A stretch of 30,267 nt of DNA, taken from positions 1 to 30,267 of the forward strand of contig JAVBNT010000022.1 in the NCBI GenBank assembly GCA_031551355.1, given 5' to 3'. A program made the position numbers and the translations under genes. The stretch comes from JAVBNT01 sp031551355 (GTDB lineage Bacteria; Vulcanimicrobiota; CADAWZ01). The notes below the pieces were generated by a model, which was not told the origin of the DNA, searched no databases, and was given only the letters and a program-made list of their open reading frames with translations. Positions 23,766 to 30,267 of this stretch are shown here, piece after piece (the first letter of the stretch is position 1; every line of letters begins with the position of its first letter).

Positions 23766-23795
23766 TCGTAAAATTATCATTTTAGACGATTTTTT
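23766..23795 (+). terminator. Plus-strand terminator-like hairpin beyond the cysteine-rich genes
   Basis: TCGT-AAAAT, loop TATC, ATTTT-(AG)-ACGA and then six T's. No plus-strand gene is closer than the pilin operon (ends 22709), and it is the first convincing plus-strand T-run hairpin after that operon. Confidence 0.5.
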
Positions 23796-23847
23796 AAGAG
23801 GCATATTTACTAATAGATATATATCCCTAAGATTATGCCAATAACTC

Positions 23848-25068
23848 TCAATTTTTTTGGTATTCGCCGAGAACACGCACTGAGCCGTCAATGTTGAGAA
23901 AATCTTCAATAGCCGCCTCAATCTCATATGCTTTTTGTTCGTCTCCGGCTTCAATATCCGTATCACGGGATGCAAATTTATGAAGCAAAATATCCTTTCC
24001 GTTATTCATAAGAATACGCAACTCCAACCAGTAGGCGGATCTGCCTCTGCGAGGCCTGTAAGCCCCTTTTTTGCAATAAATTCTGGCGATTGACTGTGAT
24101 TTTATTACTCTTTTAAAACTTACCGGCAATGGTGAATTCATTACTGTAAGCTCATTTCCATTAACTTTTATTATTTTTCTATTAAATTTGAATACGGCAC
24201 CCAAATAAGCCGATATTAGTAACGGAGGCAGTAAATAAGGGATAAAAAACTGCACCAACTCAGTCCTGGTTAATGAAAATATGATAGGAAAATATACGCA
24301 AATCAGAATTGTAACGGTAATAATAAGCAAAATAAAAAAAGATTCTATCAAAGGCCTAAATCTGATGAATAAATTACCGCCATCCCTGCTTATGGTATAA
24401 TCACTGCACTCTCCCGCTGGCATTTCACACCTTCCGGAACCGCTTCCTGCCAAAAGTATTTCGGAAACCCCGGATTCAGTTTTTTTAATTTTTTCTGCAA
24501 TCTGTAATGCCTGTTCTTTTAGGCCAAAACGCTGCTTCAGAAGAAGTTCCAATATTCTGGCCTCTTCCATGCTGTTTAATGATATTTCATGCTTATAGTC
24601 TTTGAAAACCATTATGATTCCCCAGTTATTTTGTCCGGCAGAGGATTCTTCAGCGTAAATCTCTTTTATTTCCTCCTCACTAAAAGATTTTATAATTGTT
24701 TCAGACAGGATGGGTTTTTCGCTTATTTTTATTGAAGAATTAGATACTACGGTTATTTTTCTGTTTATAAACATAATTACTATACTCCCTCCGGCAACGA
24801 AGGAAATCGCTACAAGAACAAACGTTACAAAATCAGGTTCCCATTTCGTTGGAGAAAGTGTTATCTGTAAAAACAGGAATAACAGCGAAACAAAAAATAC
24901 GATTGCTACCAGGATAAATATTTCAAAATTGAATGCAGGCGACTCTATTACCAAATCTGTCCCTGTGATAAATGCTTTATGTTTTGTCTTTCTGCCGTTA
25001 AAGAAAATGATGCCATTTACGGTTTTAATCTCAGAATGTCTAATCAGTTTATCATCTAAATTACTCAT
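23848..25068 (-). CDS. Four-helix membrane protein with two PH-like repeats
   Basis: 406 residues. Two units follow each other, each with a pair of membrane helices (about 48-71 and 80-101; about 240-262 and 267-290) and then a beta-rich soluble domain. The domain starts resemble each other: FINRKITVVSNSSIKISEKP and FKFNRKIIKVNGNELTVMNS. Each soluble domain ends in a helix. The second closes with FLNI as in the protein at 4877-5572, which carries a single such unit. The architecture recalls bacterial PH-like membrane proteins of the YdbS/YdbT kind, but that is inference. The start follows GAGAGG. Function unknown. It lies in a minus-strand cluster but is separated from the operon at 25482 by about 400 bases. 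Confidence 0.75.
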   Translation of the reverse strand: MSNLDDKLIRHSEIKTVNGIIFFNGRKTKHKAFITGTDLVIESPAFNFEIFILVAIVFFVSLLFLFLQITLSPTKWEPDFVTFVLVAISFVAGGSIVIMFINRKITVVSNSSIKISEKPILSETIIKSFSEEEIKEIYAEESSAGQNNWGIIMVFKDYKHEISLNSMEEARILELLLKQRFGLKEQALQIAEKIKKTESGVSEILLAGSGSGRCEMPAGECSDYTISRDGGNLFIRFRPLIESFFILLIITVTILICVYFPIIFSLTRTELVQFFIPYLLPPLLISAYLGAVFKFNRKIIKVNGNELTVMNSPLPVSFKRVIKSQSIARIYCKKGAYRPRRGRSAYWLELRILMNNGKDILLHKFASRDTDIEAGDEQKAYEIEAAIEDFLNIDGSVRVLGEYQKN

Positions 25069-25098
25069 ACTGTCGATCCTCTCATTTTCTTATAAATT

Positions 25099-25233
25099 TT
25101 AGAGCAACTTGTAAAAATGTAGACAATACTGCACAAATATGCCGTGACCATTATTAAATCTGTTACACCCACGGATATTGCCGGATGATTTTTAAATGAT
25201 TGGTATAGGCTATGTTAAATCAAGTTGCTCTAA
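25099..25233. repeat. 135-bp element with perfect 13-bp terminal inverted repeats
   Basis: TTAGAGCAACTTG (25099-25111) and CAAGTTGCTCTAA (25221-25233) are exact reverse complements. The interior has no ORF. Size and ends are those of a miniature inverted-repeat element, but no clean target duplication is seen and no transposase is in the window. Confidence 0.4.
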
Positions 25234-25354
25234 TTGCCTTGTCAGCTGTCACATTCTCCAATAACACGATCTTTTTCAATCAGCTTTTCAATTCTTTATA
25301 ATATGTCAACTGCGACAATGACATCCGTTCATCTGAATATTATCCATAAATGAC

Positions 25355-25386
25355 AAAAAGCCGGGCAAAGCCGACTTTTTTATTAT
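25355..25386. terminator. Imperfect bidirectional terminator after the RNase G operon
   Basis: AAAAAGCCGGGC, loop AAA, GCCGACTTTTTT forms a stem with one bulge and one wobble, with A's on one side and T's on the other. It lies about 100 nt downstream (minus direction) of the last gene of the 25482-29930 operon. Confidence 0.5.
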
Positions 25387-25481
25387 TATATCATTTATAA
25401 TATATAAAATCAATTAATTTTCAACCTGATTATTTATATAATATAATTAACGAGACAATTATTTCTTAAAAAACTGCTTTT

Positions 25482-25688
25482 TTAGCTGAAAGGCCTGACA
25501 TTTTTTTCCTCTCCCGGTTTGATAGAACCTATGTGCGCCAGAATCGTCTCATAGTCCTTATGTTCTCTGGGATAGACCAACAAAGCATCACCGATCCCGC
25601 CGGCAGGAGTAGAAGCAATTAATTTCAGTTCTATAGTCCCGTCTTCATACATCAGTGCCGTTCCTATATATTCCTGCTCGGAAGCCAT
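25482..25688 (-). CDS. Small conserved-looking protein downstream of RNase G
   Basis: 68 residues with a strong AAGGAG site inside the end of the upstream rng gene. It starts 5 nt after the rng stop, so the two are probably translated together. It contains an EYIGTALMYEDGTIELKLIAST strand-rich start and no cysteines, membrane segment or recognisable motif. In many bacteria rplU follows rng, but this is not L21. It could modulate RNase G or simply share its expression. Confidence 0.6.
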   Translation of the reverse strand: MASEQEYIGTALMYEDGTIELKLIASTPAGGIGDALLVYPREHKDYETILAHIGSIKPGEEKNVRPFS

Positions 25689-25693
25689 TAAAC

Positions 25694-27367
25694 TTACTCC
25701 TTTATTGTTGCCGTAATTGAGTGTTTGCCGATTGCGGTAATAATAACGCTAAGTCTTTCCCCCACCCGGTTACCCGCTGACTGAACTTCCACCAGCGTCT
25801 TTGAAAAAACAGCAAGACCATTGTTTATATTTGTGCCGAAAACATCGAAAATGTCGAGTTCAAGCTGTGAACCAACCTGTATTTGCGGCAGGTAACGCTG
25901 TACGCTTTTTTCCGGAATTCCGTCCACTTTAAGCTTTTCAAGATGAAGATCCACATTGGCATTTAGCAACAGGCGTTTTCCGGTGATTTTTTCAAGACGA
26001 TCGATATCTTCCGACTCCAGTCCGAGAAGTTCAACTGCCAGTTTTGGATGAACTTCAATCAATATCGTCGTGAATTGATTGTCTGTAGCAATCTTTTTTA
26101 TCTCGCGTTCACATTTAAATCTCATTGAAGTCAGTGAATAAACTCTTCCCCGTCCGTTGCAGTAAGGGCAAGGCGAACGCATATACTCATCAAGATCCTT
26201 GCTTACACGTTTTCTGGTAATCTGTACAAGTCCCAGCTCAGTCATGCCGACAAGATGGGTTTTCGTATGATCTTTCTTTAGATAAGTCTGCAATTCCTCA
26301 AGTACTTTTATTCTGTCACCATCATTGTCCATATCTATAAAGTCAACGATTATGATTCCCCCGATATCACGAAGTCTCAGTTGACGCGCTATCTCAGGAG
26401 CAGCCTCAAGGTTTGTTTTTAATATCGTATCGTTAAGATTATCCCTGCCGACATATTTACCGGTATTGACGTCAATTACCGTAAGGGCCTCGGTTTTGTC
26501 AATGATCAGAAAACCTCCGGATTCAAGCCAAACCCTGCGTCTCAGCGCTTTTTCAAGCTCAGCCTCTATTCCATAGGATTCAAAAAGGTTTTTCTTGTCG
26601 GAAAAAAGCTGTATGCGGTTCTTTAACTCCGGCGATATAATATCAATAAGCTCGGCAACTTTTGTGTATTCACTTTTTGAATCTATTATCAGCTTGTTGA
26701 TATCAGCAGTAAACTGATCCCTTACTATTTTATAGACCAGCGCCAGCTCCTGATGTATCAGCAGCGGAGCTTTTTTACGCTTCGCCGCTGTCTGTGTCTT
26801 TTCCCACAGTTTCTCAAGAAGTTCAAGATCCCTTCTTAATTCCTGTTCGGAATGCCCTTCGGCGGCCGTTCTGATAATTATTCCGCACTCTTCTTTTTTG
26901 ATGGATTCGGCAATCCGGCGCAGCCTCTCCCTTTCACCGTCATCTTCTATACGTCTTGAAATGCCGATATACTGAGCCGAAGGCAACAGCACAAGGTATC
27001 TTCCCGGCAAAGTTATATGCGTGGTAACTCTCGCGCCTTTCATCCCCCATGACTCTTTTATTATCTGAACAAGCGTTTCCTGATTGACTTTTAAAACATC
27101 CTTGATCGACATATTTTTAAAATCAGCCGGGATATCGTCTCCAAAAATCGCCGATGCATCATCCATACAAAGAAAAGCATTGCGCTCAAGGCCTATATCT
27201 ACAAAAGCAGCCTGCATTCCAGGTAAAATATTAGCCACTTTACCCTTATAGATACTCCCTGTCTGCCTGTCCTCGCGTGAAATATACATTTCCATAAGCG
27301 TACCGTCTTCTAACACGGCAACGCGGTTTTCCATCTCATCTATGCTGATGAGTATCTCTTTATACAT
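25694..27367 (-). CDS. rng: Ribonuclease G/E family endoribonuclease
   Basis: 557 residues. An S1 domain (about 36-120) is split by the usual insertion. The catalytic DNase I-like region has D299 in VIDVNTG and D342/D345 in VDFIDMD, the Mg2+ ligands. C400/C403 in CPYCNGRG are the zinc-link that holds the dimer. The 5'-monophosphate sensor region is also present. The last about 60 residues (VGSQLELDIFDVFG onward) look like a TRAM-type RNA-binding domain, an extension not in E. coli RNase G. The long RNase E scaffold tail is absent. It processes or degrades rRNA and mRNA in the cytoplasm. The start follows GGAG. It is second in the operon after the radical-SAM gene, 28 nt downstream. Confidence 0.96.
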   Translation of the reverse strand: MYKEILISIDEMENRVAVLEDGTLMEMYISREDRQTGSIYKGKVANILPGMQAAFVDIGLERNAFLCMDDASAIFGDDIPADFKNMSIKDVLKVNQETLVQIIKESWGMKGARVTTHITLPGRYLVLLPSAQYIGISRRIEDDGERERLRRIAESIKKEECGIIIRTAAEGHSEQELRRDLELLEKLWEKTQTAAKRKKAPLLIHQELALVYKIVRDQFTADINKLIIDSKSEYTKVAELIDIISPELKNRIQLFSDKKNLFESYGIEAELEKALRRRVWLESGGFLIIDKTEALTVIDVNTGKYVGRDNLNDTILKTNLEAAPEIARQLRLRDIGGIIIVDFIDMDNDGDRIKVLEELQTYLKKDHTKTHLVGMTELGLVQITRKRVSKDLDEYMRSPCPYCNGRGRVYSLTSMRFKCEREIKKIATDNQFTTILIEVHPKLAVELLGLESEDIDRLEKITGKRLLLNANVDLHLEKLKVDGIPEKSVQRYLPQIQVGSQLELDIFDVFGTNINNGLAVFSKTLVEVQSAGNRVGERLSVIITAIGKHSITATIKE

Positions 27368-27395
27368 AAATCTCCATTGTCCTAATTTTTTTTAA

Positions 27396-29930
27396 TTACC
27401 AGGGTTCGGAAACATTATCTCCATCACGGAGGTAAAGACTTTCCTTTTCAATAGACCACTTAGACTGCCTCATACCGTTTTTCTCAAGCAGCCAGATTAT
27501 TTCATTCGGCTTGACGGTTCCCAAAGGAGTTATATTGGTTTCAACCCTGATCGTGATCTCATTGCCATTTATTGCCAATACAATATTGTGTATATATGGT
27601 TTTACGTCAAGGACTTTATCTTTTCTGATGACCTCAAGTTTGTCCTTATCTATAACATTCTTTACGGCTTCCTCCACATTGTCCTGTGAAGCGCCGGCCG
27701 AGGTAAATTTATATGTAGCTCCATTGATCAGTTCCGTAATGGCTTTGGCCGAGGTCGCTACCTCTCTGACCTCAAAAATAGGCAGTCCCTTGCCGGAAAC
27801 AGCGCCTATGCGCTGAAAAAAATCATCAACCGCAACCCGTTCCCGCAACTCAACATCAATCCATTCCGACCTGCTTAAAACTCCGAGGGCAAGAGCAGGG
27901 CCAGGTGAAAGCCTCATCCGGGGATGAAATCCGGACGTATAAGCCACCGGTAAAGAGGCTCTGCGCATAATACGCTGGAACGTTCTCAGCATATCAAGAT
28001 GAGACGTAAGCCTTACCTCGGAACCTTTGCCATATTTTATCCTTATTTTCTGCACCGGTTTATCGCTGCACAGGAGAGCACCTTCCTTTATATCAAGTCC
28101 TGCTTTATGAAGAGGCTGAAGAACAGGCGCAACAGCGCCATCGGAACAAACACCGCAATCATTACAGATCTCACGGCAATCGGGCGTAAAGTCCCCTGTG
28201 AACGCATTATTACGTTCCTTGAGTAAAAATTCGTGAAAATCCGGTGAATATAAATGCTGCCACGGTAAAGTTCCGGAAGGATCCAGCGCCGCCGTATAGC
28301 TTTCCGGTACAAGCTCACAGGCTTTGAAAGCATCCATCCACAACTCAAACTTAAAAAGATCATTCCATCCGTCGAATTTGCATCCCCGTTTATGCGCTTC
28401 CACGAGTACTTTTGCAAGCTTTCTGTCCCCTCTGGCAAATACGGCTTCAAGAAAACTTAATTCCGCCATATGAAAATTCGCTGTTATCTTCCCATGTTTC
28501 AAAAGACTCTTAAGCTTCGCCTGTCTCAATTTAGTCCGTTCTATTGCAACAAACGGTTCCCACTGGAACGGAGTATGTGCCTTGGGAACAAATGAAGAAA
28601 AAGATATTGTCAGTTTCAGCCCGGTAGACTGCAGAATCTTCCATACAAGATCCTTTATGCCGATAATGTCGCTATCCTCTTCACCGGGGAGTCCGGTAAG
28701 GAAATAAAGCTTAACGCTGGACCATCCGGCGTTTCTGACATCCTTCATCGTTCTTATAACATCTTCTTCACTGCCACCTTTATTGACAAGAGCACGCATC
28801 TTGTCAGTACCAACTTCCGGGGCAAATGTAAGCGTCGTCCGCCTGAATCTTTGAACAAGTTTTGCAAGATCTACTGAAAATGCATCGATTCTCAAACTGG
28901 GAAGTGATATTTCTATATACCTTTCCTCGTATTTTTTCAGAAGTTCAGATACTATTCCTGCGACCTGGCGGTGATCGGTACAGGAAAGCGACATCAGTGA
29001 AATTTCCTCATACCCGGTTTGAGCAACCGATTTATCCGTTAGATCGAGAAGCTTTTCAAGACTTCTTTCCCTGACGGGCCGGTAAATCATTCCCGCCTGA
29101 CAGAAACGGCAGCCCCTTGTGCATCCCCTTGAAATTTCCAGCATTATGCGATCATGCACCGTTTCAATATAAGGAACCGGCGGTGAGGTCGGGAAAAAAG
29201 AGTCATCAAGAGAAGTCACCGTTCTTTTTTCTATAAACGAGGGATATGACGGTTTTTGCGGAGTTATTCTTTTAAACCGGCCGCTATCGTCATACTCAAC
29301 ATCATAAAAAGAAGGAACGTAAACACCTTTTAGAGATACAACTTTTTCCAGCAGGGATTTTTTGGTTCCCTGTCCTTTTTTCCATTCTTTCATTATGTCC
29401 GCTATTTCGGCAATGGCTTCTTCACCGTCGCCAAGAACAAAAAAGTCAAAAAAATCAGCAAGAGGTTCGGGATTGTAAGTACATGAACCGCCGCCGATTA
29501 TAACAGGAAAACTTTCATCCCTGTCTGAGGCATAAAACGGAATACCCGAAAGCTCCATTATGTTAAGCACATTCGTATAGCTCATTTCATACGGCAAAGT
29601 AAAACCGATTAGATCAAAATTACGCAGCGGCCTTGACGATTCCAGTGATGTAAGAGACGCACTGTTTAACCTCAGCTCCTTTTCATAATCTACCCATGGA
29701 GCGAAAGCTCTTTCGGCAAGGACCTGATCATCAAGGTTCAATATGCCGGACAGTATTTTCAGGGATATTCCGGAATGACCTATTTCGTACGTATCCGGAA
29801 AAACAAATGCCGCATGCAGTAAAACGCTGTCCCAGTCTTTTTTTATCGCATTGTATTCCGTTCCGGTATAGCGTCCCGGCTTAACACAGTTTTCGAACAA
29901 ATTTTCTAATGTTTTTTTATTGGAATTCAT
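27396..29930 (-). CDS. Radical-SAM protein (TIGR03960) fused to DUF2344 (TIGR03936)
   Basis: 844 residues from the ATG at 29930. The frame continues to a TTG at 29981 with a better ribosome site (AGGGGA), but family members begin close to this ATG, about 15 residues before KPGRYTGTEYN. An N-terminal B12-binding-like region precedes the radical-SAM core with C270-x3-C274-x2-C277 (RGCTRGCRFCQAG). A second cysteine cluster, CREICNDCGVC, lies near residues 590-600. From about 625 the chain is a DUF2344 domain (RIKYGKGSEVRLTSHLDMLRTFQR). These two families are often separate adjacent genes upstream of rng, and here they are one polypeptide. Their role is thought to relate to RNA or ribosome modification but is not proven. 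First gene of the rng operon. Confidence 0.9.
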   Translation of the reverse strand: MNSNKKTLENLFENCVKPGRYTGTEYNAIKKDWDSVLLHAAFVFPDTYEIGHSGISLKILSGILNLDDQVLAERAFAPWVDYEKELRLNSASLTSLESSRPLRNFDLIGFTLPYEMSYTNVLNIMELSGIPFYASDRDESFPVIIGGGSCTYNPEPLADFFDFFVLGDGEEAIAEIADIMKEWKKGQGTKKSLLEKVVSLKGVYVPSFYDVEYDDSGRFKRITPQKPSYPSFIEKRTVTSLDDSFFPTSPPVPYIETVHDRIMLEISRGCTRGCRFCQAGMIYRPVRERSLEKLLDLTDKSVAQTGYEEISLMSLSCTDHRQVAGIVSELLKKYEERYIEISLPSLRIDAFSVDLAKLVQRFRRTTLTFAPEVGTDKMRALVNKGGSEEDVIRTMKDVRNAGWSSVKLYFLTGLPGEEDSDIIGIKDLVWKILQSTGLKLTISFSSFVPKAHTPFQWEPFVAIERTKLRQAKLKSLLKHGKITANFHMAELSFLEAVFARGDRKLAKVLVEAHKRGCKFDGWNDLFKFELWMDAFKACELVPESYTAALDPSGTLPWQHLYSPDFHEFLLKERNNAFTGDFTPDCREICNDCGVCSDGAVAPVLQPLHKAGLDIKEGALLCSDKPVQKIRIKYGKGSEVRLTSHLDMLRTFQRIMRRASLPVAYTSGFHPRMRLSPGPALALGVLSRSEWIDVELRERVAVDDFFQRIGAVSGKGLPIFEVREVATSAKAITELINGATYKFTSAGASQDNVEEAVKNVIDKDKLEVIRKDKVLDVKPYIHNIVLAINGNEITIRVETNITPLGTVKPNEIIWLLEKNGMRQSKWSIEKESLYLRDGDNVSEPW

Positions 29931-30267
29931 AAAGACCCGTCTTAAATTAAGTAAAAAATATTGAATATTGTCGTCAGACAACTTGATAATCCCCTAAAAT
30001 AGCAAAAAGGCAAAGAATGTTAAATAGAGAAGAGGGGCTGTCGTGTTAACGGCGGCCCCTTTAACATGGAATAAAAGATAACGGCCACCGGGCTTTGGCC
30101 GGTTCAAATATAATTGTAAAAATGGTGAAAAATTAAGAAAAGAATAGCAAAAGGCTATAAAGCAAGCTATTTTTCGCCATTTTCTGTCGTGCTAATCGGG
30201 GCGTTGCAGGGCCGCGGAGGACGGCAGCCCCCACACCCCCACTCATAGCGTGCCGGGACCGCAAAAA
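29931..30267. other. Right-edge region with hairpins, no recognised gene
   Basis: This should contain the promoter of the radical-SAM/rng operon. A hairpin at 30017-30067 pairs ATGTTAAA...GGGGCTGTCG with CGGCGGCCCCTTTAACAT around a 9-base bulge. A second, CGGCCA...TGGCCG, lies at about 30081-30102. From about 30195 the sequence turns strongly GC-rich, and a neighbouring gene may begin beyond the edge. Confidence 0.45.

Larger units (their letters stand above)
25069..25481. other. AT-rich intergenic region with an inverted-repeat element
   Basis: No gene over about 410 bases. It holds a 135-bp stretch bounded by 13-bp inverted repeats and an imperfect terminator hairpin, both listed separately. 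A possible promoter for the minus-strand gene at 23848 could not be identified with confidence. Confidence 0.5.

Overview
The window looks like chromosomal DNA from an uncultured, probably anaerobic bacterium of moderate-to-low GC. Genes are mostly tightly packed on alternating strands, with Shine-Dalgarno sites, sigma70-type promoters and hairpin-plus-T terminators. Signal peptides, prepilin-type N-termini and a pseudopilin operon suggest an envelope with pili or a type II secretion-like apparatus. A membrane pyrophosphatase, a type III-like glutamine synthetase and a radical-SAM/RNase G cluster fit an energy-limited anaerobe. I cannot name the taxon. A candidate phylum such as Riflebacteria or Wallbacteria is only a guess.

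Layout. 1-420: a strong promoter, tRNA-Gln(CTG), tRNA-Glu(CTC) and a terminator. 837-5572: a small membrane-anchored protein, topB (minus), a putative GT-A glycosyltransferase with a tiny overlapping leader ORF, and a zinc-ribbon/membrane protein. 5700-6152: a three-copy, 165-bp-period repeat array bounded by 19-bp inverted repeats. 6151-8592: a glycine-rich, probably membrane-interacting protein, then a GC-rich zinc dehydrogenase that looks acquired, closed by a bidirectional terminator. 8596-12928: H+-pyrophosphatase, a metallo-beta-lactamase-fold hydrolase and a DUF1460-type exported protein, all minus. 13125-15200: a divergent glutamine synthetase III whose stop codon lies in one arm of a perfect 43-bp inverted repeat, followed by a 23-bp-stem terminator. 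15410-17911: a J-domain/TPR protein and a divergent clostripain-like (C11) peptidase. 17961-22709: an operon with an unrecognised protein resembling ABBA-type prenyltransferases, then four prepilin-like proteins and a GspF/PilC protein. 22722-23679: two tandem exported cysteine-rich paralogues in their own minus-strand operon. 23848-25068: a four-TM protein with an internal duplication. 25482-29930: a small protein, RNase G and a fused radical-SAM/DUF2344 protein as a minus-strand operon. The right edge has hairpins but no recognisable gene.

Connections and novelty. The repeat array and the element at the glnN stop share a core: two GANTGAG-like heptamers flanking a GTAG...CTAC hairpin, all inside inverted arms whose sequence differs between loci. 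This points to one structured intergenic repeat family. The two cysteine-rich proteins have identical cysteine spacing over their last 25 cysteine-module residues and look like a new exported family. They face the pseudopilin operon tail to tail, and the only good plus-strand terminator lies beyond them, so antisense overlap is plausible. A membrane/PH-like domain occurs once at 4877-5572 and apparently twice at 23848-25068. The 6151-7203 protein and the C11 peptidase share a short N-terminal D-x-V-x-I motif and lack signal peptides, a possible sorting tag.
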